From positions 33,480-97,479 of the forward strand of contig NZ_QDAH01000014.1 in NCBI RefSeq assembly GCF_003075415.1: DNA of 64,000 bases, in the 5' to 3' direction. Below the pieces are notes generated by a model that was given only the letters and a program-made list of their open reading frames with translations, did not search any database and had not been told where the DNA came from. The stretch is from Microvirga sp. KLBC 81 (GTDB lineage Bacteria; Pseudomonadota; Alphaproteobacteria; Rhizobiales; Beijerinckiaceae). A program made the position numbers and the translations under genes. Shown here in pieces: positions 36,202 to 45,412 of the stretch. The number at the start of each line of letters is the position of its first letter. Positions within the stretch are counted from its first letter, which is position 1.

Positions 36202-37574
36202 GCGACGCACTTCGACCGCTGATCGTCGGCGCCGGTCCTGCCGGCATTCGTGCCGCGCAGACGCTCGTGGGCGCGGGCATCAGACCTATTGTCGTCGATG
36301 AGGCGCCGTCTGGTGGCGGGCAAATCTATCGCCAGAGGCTCGTGCCCGACGAGCGTTCTCCGCAGGATCTCTATGGATCAGAGGCTGCGAAGGCGACTGC
36401 CCTGCATGAAACCTTCGCGCAGATCAGGGATCGGATCGATTATCTCCCGGAGACCCTGGTGTGGAACGTCCGCGACAAGGCAGCCGATGTTGCAACCGGC
36501 AATCGGACCCGCCGCATCAGCTTCAGCCACTTGATCCTTGCTACAGGCGCGACTGACCGCGTGCTTCCCTTCCATGGTTGGACCACGCCTGGAGTCTTCA
36601 CCCTCGGTGGCTCGCAGATTGCTTTGAAGTCGCAAGGCTGCGCCATCGGCGAACAGGTCGTCTTTCTCGGCTCGGGCCCTCTGCTCTATCTCGTCGCCTG
36701 GCAATACGTGAAAGCCGGCGCCAAGGTTGCCGCCGTGCTGGATACAGCACCATTCTCAGCAAAGCTTCATCTCCTTCGCGGCCTGCTGGCTCAGCCTGCC
36801 GTCGTGCTGCGCGGTTTCCGCTATGCGGCCGAACTGATGGCGAGAGGCGTCCCCGTTCAGTTCGGTGTTCAACCGGTCCAGATCGAGGGCAGGGCCAGGG
36901 TCGAGGGGATCGTCTGGCGCGAGCGCGGCAGGGAGCATCGCCTTGCCTGCGATGCAGTCGGTTACGGCTTCGCGCTGCGCTCCGAAACGCAGCTTGCGGA
37001 TCTTGCGGGATGCCGCTTCATCTTCGATGCGCGGGATCGGGCGTGGCGACCTGAACGCGACATGGCTGGACGCACCAGCGTGCCGGGCATCTATATCGCG
37101 GGCGACGGTGCCGGCATTGCCGGCGCGGATGCAGCCGAACTCGCTGGAGAGCGGGTCGGTCTCACTCTTCTCGAAGATGCAGGCTTTTCGGTCGACCGCG
37201 CGCGGATCAGCGTGCTGGAGCGTAGGCTTGCCGCCATCCATCGCTTCCGTGACGTTCTCGAAGCGGCCTTCCCTTTTCCCGATCCGTGGGCGAGCAGCAT
37301 CGCCGACGACGTGACCCTCTGCCGATGCGAGGAGATTTCCGTCGGCCATGTGCGCGCTGCTGTGCGCGATCAAGGAGTTTTCGAACTCAACCGTCTCAAG
37401 GCACTGACACGTGTCGGCATGGGCCGGTGCCAGGGACGGATGTGCGGAAGCGCTGCGGCGGAAGTTCTGGCAACCGCATGCGGTCAGTCGCTGGACTCCG
37501 TCGGACGATTGCGCGCGCAGCCGCCGATCAAGCCCCTTCCCCTTGAGATTGCGGCGGATGGAGAAGCCGCATGA
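36198..37574 (+). CDS. FAD/[2Fe-2S] oxidoreductase subunit, HcnB/OoxA-like
   Basis: A 458-residue flavoprotein. The FAD motif VGAGPAGIRAAQTL is at residues ~9-22; a second NAD/FAD motif follows around FLGSGPLLYLVAW; the C-terminus has a BFD-type [2Fe-2S] cluster with CRCEE and GRCQGRMCG. This layout equals HcnB (cyanide synthase), OoxA (octopine oxidase) and the alpha subunits of dye-linked proline dehydrogenases. It starts with GTG overlapping the preceding stop and overlaps the next gene by ATGA. No cyanide synthesis is implied by the transporter context; amino-acid or opine oxidation is more likely. Confidence 0.87.
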   Translation: MSDALRPLIVGAGPAGIRAAQTLVGAGIRPIVVDEAPSGGGQIYRQRLVPDERSPQDLYGSEAAKATALHETFAQIRDRIDYLPETLVWNVRDKAADVATGNRTRRISFSHLILATGATDRVLPFHGWTTPGVFTLGGSQIALKSQGCAIGEQVVFLGSGPLLYLVAWQYVKAGAKVAAVLDTAPFSAKLHLLRGLLAQPAVVLRGFRYAAELMARGVPVQFGVQPVQIEGRARVEGIVWRERGREHRLACDAVGYGFALRSETQLADLAGCRFIFDARDRAWRPERDMAGRTSVPGIYIAGDGAGIAGADAAELAGERVGLTLLEDAGFSVDRARISVLERRLAAIHRFRDVLEAAFPFPDPWASSIADDVTLCRCEEISVGHVRAAVRDQGVFELNRLKALTRVGMGRCQGRMCGSAAAEVLATACGQSLDSVGRLRAQPPIKPLPLEIAADGEAA

Positions 37575-38746
37575 GCCAGACACTTCTCAGGGATGTCGCC
37601 ATCATCGGTGGCGGGCTTGTCGGAAGTTCCGCAGCGCTCGCCCTGCGGCGCATGGGGTTTTCCGTAGTCCTTCTCGACAAGGGCTTCTGCGGCGCGCAGG
37701 CGAGTGGCGTGAACTACGGCGGTGTGCGTCGTCAGGGTCGCCCTCCGGAGCAGATCGCCCTTTCCCAACGGGCCCATGCCATCTGGCCGCGCCTGAGGGA
37801 GATCATTGGCATCGACGGCGAATTCGTGCGCTCGGGCCATCTCAAGCTGGCCAGGACCGAGGTCGAGATGGCCTCCCTCGAAGCCTATGCCGCGCGCGTC
37901 GCGGAGCTGGGGCTCGATCTCGAGCTGATCGGCAGCAACCAGCTTCGGGAGCGTTTTCCCTGGATCGCGGGAAATGTCGCAGGAGCATCGCTATGCCCGG
38001 GTGACGGACATGCCAATCCACGCCTCGTCTCCGCAGCCTTCGCCCATGCAGCCCGGCTGGCCGGTGTGGATGTTCTCGAACATACCCCTGTATCCCATGT
38101 CGAGAAGGCGCCGGGCGGCTTTTATCTGACGGCAGGTTCAGGCACGCAGATCAAGGCGCGATTCGTCATCAACAGCGCCGGAGCTTGGGCAGGTCCCTTC
38201 GCGGAAGCTTTCGGCGAGCCCGTACCACTCAATCGCATTTACCCGAGTATGATCGTCACAGAGCCCCTGAACGTGTTCATGGACGTGAATATTGGTGCCG
38301 AGGGCGGCGGCATCTATGCGCGTCAGGTGGAGCGCGGCAACTGCATCGTCGGCGGCATGCGGGGTGAGCCGCTTGCGGATTCCGACTTCTCCCGTCCCAC
38401 GGGCCCAGGCGCCGTCACCATCATGAACCGCGCTGCAGCGCTGTTCCCAGCCCTGCGGTCTGCCTACGCCATCCGTTTCTGGAGTGGCACGGAAGGCGAG
38501 ATGGCGGACCGAAACCCGGTGATCAGCTTCAGCCGGACAACTCCGAACCTTGTTCACGCATTCGGCTTCTCGGGAGCCGGATTTCAGATCGCGCCGGGGG
38601 TTGGCGAAGTCCTGGCCGAGCTCGTCCGTGACGGTGAAAGCCGCACGCCGATCCAAGCTTTCGCCATCGATAGATTTACCCGCACGGTCCAAAGCTCCCG
38701 GGCGGGTAGCGTAGCTGAGCCAATAAAGAGGGAAACAGCGCAATGA
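37571..38746 (+). CDS. FAD-dependent amine oxidoreductase subunit, HcnC/OoxB/DAO-like
   Basis: A 391-residue D-amino-acid-oxidase-family flavoprotein. AIIGGGLVGSSAALAL at residues ~10-25 binds FAD; NSAGAWAG and FGFSGAGFQIAPGVGEV are typical of the glycine/sarcosine oxidase group. It is probably the catalytic subunit oxidising a secondary amine or N-alkylated amino acid. It overlaps the previous gene and the binding-protein gene by four bases each, so expression is tightly coupled. Confidence 0.87.
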   Translation: MSQTLLRDVAIIGGGLVGSSAALALRRMGFSVVLLDKGFCGAQASGVNYGGVRRQGRPPEQIALSQRAHAIWPRLREIIGIDGEFVRSGHLKLARTEVEMASLEAYAARVAELGLDLELIGSNQLRERFPWIAGNVAGASLCPGDGHANPRLVSAAFAHAARLAGVDVLEHTPVSHVEKAPGGFYLTAGSGTQIKARFVINSAGAWAGPFAEAFGEPVPLNRIYPSMIVTEPLNVFMDVNIGAEGGGIYARQVERGNCIVGGMRGEPLADSDFSRPTGPGAVTIMNRAAALFPALRSAYAIRFWSGTEGEMADRNPVISFSRTTPNLVHAFGFSGAGFQIAPGVGEVLAELVRDGESRTPIQAFAIDRFTRTVQSSRAGSVAEPIKRETAQ

Positions 38747-39795
38747 CCAAGACCAAGCTTTTGCAGGCCACGGCCTTCGCCGTGCTCGCCATCACCGCCG
38801 CCGGCGCAGCCCAAGCGCAGACGAAGACGCTCTATGTCGGCATGAACGGCGGCAACTTCGAAAGAACCTTCACCCAACATGTCTTTCCGGATTTCGAGAA
38901 AGCGAACGACGTGAAAGTTGTCGTTGTGCCCGGCACATCATCCGACATTCTGGCCAAGGCCACCGCAGCCAAAGCCAATCCCCAGATGCACGTGATGTTC
39001 CTCGACGACGGCGTCATGATCCGCGCCATCGGTGCTGGCCTCTGCGAGAAGATCAAGGATACGCCGGCCCTGGCAGATCTCGCTCCGGGAACCCGGCTGA
39101 AGGACGACATGGCTATCGGCATCGACCTCGGCATGACAGGCCTCGCCTACAACAAGAAGATGTTCGAGGAGAAGGGCTGGGCCCCGCCGACCTCCTGGAT
39201 GGATCTCGCTGACCCGAAGTACAAGGGGAAGGTCGTGTTCCAATCGGCTGCTGCCTCGTCCTTCGGCCTGCATGCCTTCCTGATGTTCAACCGAATCCAG
39301 GGCGGCAACGAGAAGAACGTCGAGCCAGGCTTCTCCAAGTTCAAGGACACCATTGGCCCGAACGTGCTCGAATACATCCCGAGTTCGGCCAAGATCTCCG
39401 AGATGGTGCAGACGGGCGAAGCTGCGATCTTCCCGCTGACGCCCACCGCCGTGGCGGCCCATCAGGAGAAGAACATCCCGGTGGAATATGCCCAGCCCAA
39501 GGAAGGCTCCGTCGTGTTGATGGTGACCCAGTGCGTCATTGCCAACAACAGCGAGCCGGAACTGGCACAGAAGCTTGCTGCCTATCTCCTCTCGCCAGAA
39601 GCTCAGAGCAAGGCGCTCCAGTACGGCAACATCGTTCCCTCGAACGTGAACGCCAAGGCCCCCACGCCGGAGGCAGAAGTCAAGTTCAAGAAGTTCCACG
39701 AGTACATGAAGACTGCCGTCACCCTCGACTGGGATACGATCAATGAGAAGCGGCCTGAATGGAACAGCCGCTGGAACAAGACTATCGAGCGCTGA
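38743..39795 (+). CDS. Periplasmic substrate-binding protein, PotD/FbpA-like
   Basis: A 350-residue binding protein. The signal peptide ends at AAQAQ (about residue 26); KTLYVGMNGGNFERTFTQHVFPDFE and VVVPGTSSDILAKATA follow the polyamine/iron class pattern. It is the last gene of the operon, starting inside the oxidase stop (ATGA), and delivers the ligand to the PotABC-like transporter encoded at the operon start. It is followed by a strong hairpin. Ligand unknown. Confidence 0.9.
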   Translation: MTKTKLLQATAFAVLAITAAGAAQAQTKTLYVGMNGGNFERTFTQHVFPDFEKANDVKVVVVPGTSSDILAKATAAKANPQMHVMFLDDGVMIRAIGAGLCEKIKDTPALADLAPGTRLKDDMAIGIDLGMTGLAYNKKMFEEKGWAPPTSWMDLADPKYKGKVVFQSAAASSFGLHAFLMFNRIQGGNEKNVEPGFSKFKDTIGPNVLEYIPSSAKISEMVQTGEAAIFPLTPTAVAAHQEKNIPVEYAQPKEGSVVLMVTQCVIANNSEPELAQKLAAYLLSPEAQSKALQYGNIVPSNVNAKAPTPEAEVKFKKFHEYMKTAVTLDWDTINEKRPEWNSRWNKTIER

Positions 39796-39806
39796 TAAGA
39801 TCATGA

Positions 39807-39839
39807 AACAAGGTGGATGCTCGATGCATCCACCTTGTT
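39807..39839. terminator. Strong hairpin after the oxidase/transporter operon
   Basis: Perfect 14-bp arms AACAAGGTGGATGC/GCATCCACCTTGTT with a 5-nt loop, 11 bp after the stop. No T-run follows, so it may terminate weakly or protect the transcript end. Confidence 0.65.
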
Positions 39840-39985
39840 CGACTCCCGGACTGACTGAACCGCAGCAGAGACCTGCAGCAAGCTCAATAGGCAGCGTCCT
39901 CGTTAACCTCCGATCCAAGCCATCCACTCGGAGTCATCTCTAGGCCGAGCCAGGAGCCTCTGCGCTTGTTCGGAATGACCGCTAC

Positions 39986-40088
39986 AGCATCGGACCCACA
40001 AGTGGATTTGCACTTTTGGGTCCGATGCTTTCTCCTTGAATGAGAGCATCGTGCGGAAAACCGGATCCACTTTTCCGCACGATGCTCT
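39986..40088. repeat. Family A + B palindromic repeat pair (locus 3)
   Basis: A unit 39986-40029 (AGCATCGGACCC ... TCCGATGCT) then B unit 40043-40088 (AGAGCATCGTGCGGAAAA ... TTTTCCGCACGATGCTCT, perfect arms). The order is inverted relative to locus 1. Confidence 0.9.
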
Positions 40089-40105
40089 AATGGGATGGAC
40101 CGGCC

Positions 40106-41226
40106 GTGCTTACCGGCGCCCCCTTCATGAGGGGTGCCCAGCACGAGGGTCTGAGCCATGCCACAGCGCCGCTTCAGTCTGTTGCCACCCTCGGCATCGA
40201 CATCGGCAAGATCACCTTCCACCTGATTGGCCTGGATGGGCGCGGCGCCATTGTGCTGCGCCAGACGCTGTCCCGCGGCCAGGTCGAGGCACCCCGGTCG
40301 AGGCGCGCCTGGCCAACATGCCGGTCGGCCTGATCGGCATGGAAGCCTGCGTCGGTGCCCATCATCTCAGCCGCCAGTTGCTGGCGCTCGGGCATGACGT
40401 GCGACTGATCCCGGCGCAGTTCGTGAAGCCCTTCCGCAAGAGCCACAGGAACGACTGCCGCGATGCCGAAGCCCTTGCCGAAGCCCTTGCCGAGGCGGGG
40501 CAGCGGCCGACCATGCGCTTCGTGCCAACTAAGACGGTCGAGCAACTCGACCGGCAAGCGCTCCACCGTGTCCGCTCACGCCTGGTGAGCCAGCGCACGG
40601 GGGTGATCAACCAGATCCGCGCCTTCCTGCTGGAGCGCGGTGCGCCAGGGCCTGCGATCCCTGCGGCAGGCCCTGCCGGACATTCTCGCCCAGCGGATGG
40701 ACGTGCTCACGCCCCGCATGACGCAAATGATTGAGGGATTGATGCAGGACCGGCATCATCTCGACGAGCGCATCGATGCGGTCACGGAAGAGATCCAAGC
40801 TCTGGCGGCGGCGGACGAGGCCTGCCAGCGCCTGATGAGCGTGCCGGGATGGGACCGATCATCGCCAGTGCCATGGTGGCCGGCATCGGCAACGGCGCCG
40901 CCTTGCGCCGGGGACGCGCCTTCGGCGCCTGGCTCGGGCTGGTGCCGAAACGGGCCTCAACAGGTGACCGCACGATCCTGGGCCGCCTGTCCAGGCGCGG
41001 CAGCAGCTATCTCCGCTCGCTCCTGGTTCTGGCTGCTCGCATGCTGCTGCTCGGGCCGGCCAAGTGGCGCCAGCACAGTTTCGGGAACTGGCTCACGGCT
41101 GCTTCGACACGCCTGCACCACAACGTGCTCGCGGCGGCTCTGGCCAACAAGCTGGCCCGGATTGCCCGGAGCGTGCTGAGCCAGAACCGCACTTATGAAC
41201 CACGAGCCGCGGCTGCGGTGGAGTGA
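40106..41226 (+). pseudogene. IS110-family transposase with three frame disruptions
   Basis: Successive frames together encode one IS110/IS1111-type transposase: LGIDIGKITFHLIGLD (DEDD domain first Asp), MPVGLIGMEACVGAHHLSR, RLIPAQFVKPFRKSHRNDCRD, LDRQALHRVRSRLV, then IIASAMVAGIGNG and FGAWLGLVPKRASTGDRTILG (transposase_20). The first break (40280-40310) is a 14-bp tandem duplication containing GTCGAGGC; the second near 40645 is a small deletion after LLERG; the third near 40847 is loss of one A in PGMGP. Non-functional. IS110 elements lack terminal repeats, so element limits are not given. Confidence 0.85.
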
Positions 41227-41673
41227 GGCTGAAGGCCTCTGCCCGCATCAGTCGCTGCTTGGAACTCGCCGAGGTCTGCGAGAGGAAGACGAGATGGAGA
41301 ACGCTCGCACCGTCGCATCCAAACTCCGGTGACCCGTTTGGCCAGTCACGGCCGAGCCGCCGATGAGACCGGATGCGCGTGGATATCCATGATGGCCAGG
41401 AGCGCTGCTCCACATGTGGGCCGGATCCATGAGCGCAAGACCAACCTCTCTATTTCGAACACCTCTTGCGACGCTCGGCCGGTCCATACATCGGGTCAAA
41501 AGCTGCCGCTAAGCGCGGCCGTGTAAAAGTCTGCTCATCGCGAAGTTGCAGACGTTCGGCTGCCCAGCACTGAGTGAGTCGAGGCTGTGGGGTGCTCAAA
41601 GTTAGTCTGCTGTTACCCGTAGCGTTACCCGAAAGAAGATAAGGCTCGGGACTGCAGACGAAGAAAAACCTTA
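41227..41673. other. Gap with a dispersed-repeat segment
   Basis: No gene is recognised between the IS110 pseudogene and the tRNA fragment. The segment 41517-41558 (core GTGTAAAAGTCTGCTCATCG) recurs in diverged form at 63794-63835 near the right end of the window. Confidence 0.5.
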
Positions 41674-41696
41674 AAACCCTTGCCGGTTAAGGGTTT
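41674..41696 (-). terminator. Rho-independent terminator of the tRNA fragment
   Basis: On the minus strand, arms AAACCCTT/AAGGGTTT with a 7-nt loop followed by TTAAGGTTTTT, directly downstream of the tRNA 3' end. A real terminator in its expected place argues that this is the true end of a tRNA gene. Confidence 0.7.
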
Positions 41697-41700
41697 GAGG

Positions 41701-41755
41701 TGGTGAGCGCGCTGGGACTCGAACCCAGGACCCTCTGATGAGAAGCCAGAGGCGC
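41701..41755 (-). tRNA. 3' portion of a tRNA gene (anticodon arm to CCA), 5' half absent
   Basis: The minus strand reads an anticodon arm (TCTGGCTTCTCATCAGA), variable loop, T arm CTGGGTTCGAGTCCCAG, acceptor 3' strand and an encoded CCA end. The D arm and 5' acceptor strand are missing; unrelated sequence precedes it. The anticodon arm resembles a Lys-type arm (CTTTTAA replaced by CTTCTCA, which would read TCT), so identity is uncertain. Such 3' fragments with native terminator are typical att sites left by integrative elements. Not expected to give a working tRNA. Confidence 0.75.
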
Positions 41756-42071
41756 ATCAAAGAAACTCAGTCACTTAAGTGTAAAACATGAGATTCGTGG
41801 GGGTGAGAGCAATGGATTGGGAATGGAATGTAAAACTCCCCTACCCTTCCCTACAACCGGAAAGCTGCTCACCTCAAGCGCATGGCAAATACCCCGGCGG
41901 TGACCTGCGCGAGATGCTTGATCCGCTGCACGGCGGGGCTTTCTTCACTCCTGCTTGCCTTCTCCAGAACTTGCTGGACTTCGGCCATCAGAGTTGAAGC
42001 ATGGCTGTAGTTGTTGATTGACAGGGATAGTTCAGAACGATCAACATTCTTGGTGTGGGGGCGCCACGAGG

Positions 42072-42611
42072 ATGGCCACCATGGAAGGCTTCAATCACCT
42101 CCTGAATTGGAAGCTCAAGGCAGGATCACACCCGTTCCCTGGCAAGGATGGCGGGACTTGCATCAACGAGGCGGCTCTGGTTGCTGCTGGCTTCGAGTAC
42201 AAGCCGATCCGAGCGGTCGAGGAGATGCCGGATTGCTTCTCGCGCCCGATTTGCCGGTTGGCGATGCTGCTGAACGATGAAGCCAGTGATGCGCAGCGGC
42301 AGCTGCTGCTGCCGTTTGTGACCCGCTTGGCCTGTGCCGATACACCGGAGGTCGAACGCGAACGGGCAACCTACATCAATCTGAACATGCCTGGCGATTA
42401 CCCTCGCTTTCCGTTCGACAAAGGTCTTCAGGTTCTCGAAGGAGCGCTGGCCATTGGGCGACAGGCGGAATCGTTCGCACCAGTCGAGGTGAGGACCAGG
42501 ATGGAAGCCGTCCAGGCCAGGGCGAGCACTCCCACGTCAGTCCCCGACACACCTCTCTTTGCTAAGATCAAGAACTGGTTCGGAACTAAAGAGACGGCGT
42601 CTGCTGGCTGA
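42072..42611 (+). CDS. Conserved hypothetical protein of Rhizobiales
   Basis: A protein of about 179 residues without signal peptide or membrane segment. CINEAALVAAGFEY, MPDCFSRPICRLAMLLND and LLPFVTRLACADTPEVERERATYINL form a conserved core I recognise from hypothetical proteins in Methylobacterium-type genomes and their prophages; no function is known. The first of two nearby ATGs is given (the other is three codons later). It lies between the tRNA fragment and a GcrA-like gene and may belong to the element that integrated there (inference). Confidence 0.65.
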   Translation: MATMEGFNHLLNWKLKAGSHPFPGKDGGTCINEAALVAAGFEYKPIRAVEEMPDCFSRPICRLAMLLNDEASDAQRQLLLPFVTRLACADTPEVERERATYINLNMPGDYPRFPFDKGLQVLEGALAIGRQAESFAPVEVRTRMEAVQARASTPTSVPDTPLFAKIKNWFGTKETASAG

Positions 42612-42657
42612 CCGCTCTACGGACGATTGCTGGAGGTGGGAAGGTTCAGGAGTCGGC

Positions 42658-42915
42658 ATGACGGCGCACTGGGACGAGCAACGAATGGAGTTGCTGACAC
42701 GCCTTTGGCTGGCCGGAGAGACGGCCCGCATGATTGCGGAGAAGCTTGGTGGGGGCGTCACGCGCAATGCCGTGATCGGAAAGGCTCACCGTCTCGGGCT
42801 AACGGGCAAGCAAGGCAGTAAGAGAGCAGCTCTCAAGCGTACTCGGGCATCACGTCCGGGAGGGAGCAATCAGAAACTTCAGCGCAAGCCCAAGCTGAAG
42901 AACCGCGCACGCTGA
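42658..42915 (+). CDS. Short GcrA-like DNA-binding protein
   Basis: An 85-residue protein whose first ~50 residues match the GcrA N-terminal helix-turn-helix: WDEQRMELLTRLWLAGETARMIAEKLGGGVTRNAVIGKAHRLGL. GcrA is an alphaproteobacterial cell-cycle regulator that reads m6A in GANTC sites and binds sigma70 RNA polymerase. The C-terminal sigma-binding domain of full GcrA (~170 residues) is missing; only a basic tail remains (KRAALKRTRASRPG, KLKNRAR). AGGAG precedes the ATG. It is likely a truncated paralogue, perhaps from a phage or integrated element, that could bind GcrA sites without activating. Confidence 0.8.
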   Translation: MTAHWDEQRMELLTRLWLAGETARMIAEKLGGGVTRNAVIGKAHRLGLTGKQGSKRAALKRTRASRPGGSNQKLQRKPKLKNRAR

Positions 42916-42927
42916 CGATGTGGGCCT

Positions 42928-45408
42928 TCACGATGCCTTGTTCCCATGGGGCGCGTCGTTGCCCCAACATTCCTTCTGCTCCTCCTCGTGGTCGCTCTGA
43001 TGATGTCCGGTGGTGAATGTCACGCCTGCAATGGCATAGAGCCCAAGCGCGATGCAAACAACGAGAGTAAAGCCGATGTGCATTGCAAGAATACTCGCGA
43101 GGACAGCCCCAACCACTGAGGCGCAGCCATTGATACCCCAAGCCCATGGCACCAAGTCAGGGGCCTCTGCGGATACCCGCTTCAAGGCAAGTGGAAATGG
43201 GAGACCCATCGCGAAGCCCAGTGGCGCGATCAGGACAAGAGTGATTGCCGTTTTGAGCGGAGCGGGCAAGCTGACAAGGGACGGCAGCAGGACAGGCAAT
43301 CCGATCAGATAGATCCCAGCGAATGCGATGATGCCTGCCACAGCAACCACGAGGACGGCCCGTCGACGCGAAGCGAGCGGTGCCGCGATCCCACTGCCAA
43401 GACCAGCGAAGACCAGGAAGGCCGCCAAGACCACGGCAATCGCCGCAAGGGGATGGCCAAGGAATAACGTAAAGCGCTGGATGAAGCTGATCTCGATGAA
43501 GATGAAACCAAAGCCAAGAGCCGAAAAGTAGAGCACAATCTGCCACCGTGCCATGGCTCCAGGCTCGCGATGCCGATGCTTGGCGCGCAATACCGCCAGC
43601 GGCAAGAGAATGAGAATCAGGCTCGCGATCACCGATTGCAGGAGCGTGGCGAGCACGACGAGATAGCCCGCATCCATCTGGCTCAGCCCGCCTTGAGCAC
43701 GTTGAGCCAAGAGTTCGGGCAGCAGCGCCCATTTGAATGAGCGGAAAAAGTAGGGCCGGTCATCGGTTGCTGGGGTGATATAGAACTTGTAGTCGTTCAG
43801 GAAACGCTCCCGCGCCGGGCCAAGCAGCGCTACGGCGGCGCGGTACAGGTAAGGCTCGGCCACTTGGTTGAACCGGTTCGCCTCCGCCTCGGGCATGCCC
43901 GGGTACCAGGCCAAGTCGAAGGAACGGGCTTCGGTGAACGCCCGGATTGCCGCAATCTCGGCGGCGTCAAAGCGCCCGTTCTTCATCAATAATGTTGCCG
44001 TGTTCCAGCTGTGAATCATGGCCAGCTGATCGCCAGGAGACGACACGCCCTTTTGCTCGAGAGCCACAGCGGCGGTGGCGAGCAGCTTGATGGCATCGCG
44101 AGGCGGCGCGAGCAGCCAGCGCGTGATGGCCAGCAGCCCGCCAGGGGCGAGATGCCCATAATAAGTCTGAAGCGCTTCCACCGTGTAGAGTGGACTTTCC
44201 CCAAGAGCCTGGACACCTGCCGCTGCCGCCGTGAAGGAGTCGAGGAGCGCCAGCTGGATCAGATCCCAGCGCTGCTCACTCGCCTCGACAAAGCTGCGGG
44301 CCTCTGCGATGTGCACGGTGACACCCTCGCGCCGATAGAGCTCTCCGGCGAAAGCCGAGAACGACCCCCGCACCAAGTCGATCAGGTCCGGGTTGAGCTC
44401 AAGGGCATCGATGCGTGCTGCGTCATGGTACAGCGCGCTTAGTACGTCGGCGCCTCCTCCCGCCCCGAGGATGAGCGTGCGTGGCGTCTTGAGGAGGTGG
44501 TACGGCAGTGCCGTGGTCTGCTGATCGAGATAATCGAGCGCACTCTTGTCGCCCGTAAAGCGGGTGATGACGGTCAGCGCTTCGGCATCCGTGAAGGCAC
44601 CCAACTGCATGGGCGGCTCCGACGTGGCGCTGAGGCTGAGCCCGGGAGCATAACGGAACGAAACAACCGGGCTTTCGACCACCGTCAGCAGCCCCAGTGG
44701 ACTGGACCGCTGCGCCAGGACACGGGCACCGGGTGCGGTCAGGGCGACGCTCAAGCCCTTGTACGGTGAGGGCTGTAGCTGCAGCCACGACGACGGCCAG
44801 GCGGCCGTCGAGATCACCGCAAGGGCAGCCAATGCGGCAGCCGAACGGCGAGCGCCACTGTCCAAAGCGGTCAGTGCCGCCGCAACGAAGCCCAGCCCGC
44901 CAATGACCCGTAGGCAATCCTGCGGCGGGAGCACATACAGCAGGGCAACGATCAACAGTGCACCGGCCCCGGCGCCGAGCAGGTCCGCGCGGTAGATGGC
45001 TGCAATCTGTTCGCTGCCGTGCATGAACGCTAACCCGATCGCGGCACCGGAGGCAAAAAAGGGCAGGGCCAGCAGCAGATAAATCTGCGCCAGATGAAGC
45101 TGCTGGTGAACATCCCAGATCACCTCGAGCGGATTGAACGGCACCCGCTGTGCGAGCGCAAAGCCACCGACAGTGGAGATCGCGAACAGCACGGCGCAGG
45201 CGGTGAAGCCGAACCCAAAGGATGATGAGATGCGCGGTCCTCTTGCGAAGGCAAGGGCCGTGCCGCTGGCGCCGATCCCGAGCAGCGCCACGCTGATGAT
45301 CATATAGGCGAAATGGTGCCAGAGCAGGATTGAGAACAGGCGCGCCAGCAGGATCTCGTAGGCGAGGGCGGCGCCTGCGAGAATGCCGATGGCGGACAAG
45401 AGTGCCAT
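42928..45408 (-). CDS. Membrane spermidine synthase-like protein (SpeE domain flanked by membrane domains)
   Basis: An 826-residue protein. The N-terminal ~200 residues are hydrophobic (AYEILLARLFSILLWHHFAYM, about six segments), residues ~290-520 form a spermine/spermidine-synthase-like SAM domain (RTLILGAGGGADVLSALYHDA, IDALELNPDLIDLVR), and ~590-800 are again polytopic. This architecture is common in uncharacterised spermidine-synthase-like membrane proteins; the canonical active-site DxxDP pattern is not evident, so aminopropyl transfer is doubtful. It starts five bases after the stop of an exported Pcm-like methyltransferase, so the two SAM-type proteins form one operon. Confidence 0.82.
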   Translation of the reverse strand: MALLSAIGILAGAALAYEILLARLFSILLWHHFAYMIISVALLGIGASGTALAFARGPRISSSFGFGFTACAVLFAISTVGGFALAQRVPFNPLEVIWDVHQQLHLAQIYLLLALPFFASGAAIGLAFMHGSEQIAAIYRADLLGAGAGALLIVALLYVLPPQDCLRVIGGLGFVAAALTALDSGARRSAAALAALAVISTAAWPSSWLQLQPSPYKGLSVALTAPGARVLAQRSSPLGLLTVVESPVVSFRYAPGLSLSATSEPPMQLGAFTDAEALTVITRFTGDKSALDYLDQQTTALPYHLLKTPRTLILGAGGGADVLSALYHDAARIDALELNPDLIDLVRGSFSAFAGELYRREGVTVHIAEARSFVEASEQRWDLIQLALLDSFTAAAAGVQALGESPLYTVEALQTYYGHLAPGGLLAITRWLLAPPRDAIKLLATAAVALEQKGVSSPGDQLAMIHSWNTATLLMKNGRFDAAEIAAIRAFTEARSFDLAWYPGMPEAEANRFNQVAEPYLYRAAVALLGPARERFLNDYKFYITPATDDRPYFFRSFKWALLPELLAQRAQGGLSQMDAGYLVVLATLLQSVIASLILILLPLAVLRAKHRHREPGAMARWQIVLYFSALGFGFIFIEISFIQRFTLFLGHPLAAIAVVLAAFLVFAGLGSGIAAPLASRRRAVLVVAVAGIIAFAGIYLIGLPVLLPSLVSLPAPLKTAITLVLIAPLGFAMGLPFPLALKRVSAEAPDLVPWAWGINGCASVVGAVLASILAMHIGFTLVVCIALGLYAIAGVTFTTGHHQSDHEEEQKECWGNDAPHGNKAS

Positions 45409-45412
45409 GGCC

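Noticed and set aside
36198..38746. Hydrogen cyanide synthase (hcnABC) reading of the three oxidase subunits
   Set aside because: Similarity is shared with opine, proline and glycine dehydrogenases; fusion into an importer operon argues for catabolism rather than cyanide production.
41788..41997. A 69-codon frame after the tRNA fragment
   Set aside because: No ribosome site, no recognisable features, and low information content; not supported as a gene.
42658..42915. The cell-cycle regulator gcrA itself
   Set aside because: Length is about half of GcrA and the sigma-binding domain is missing; it is a paralogue.
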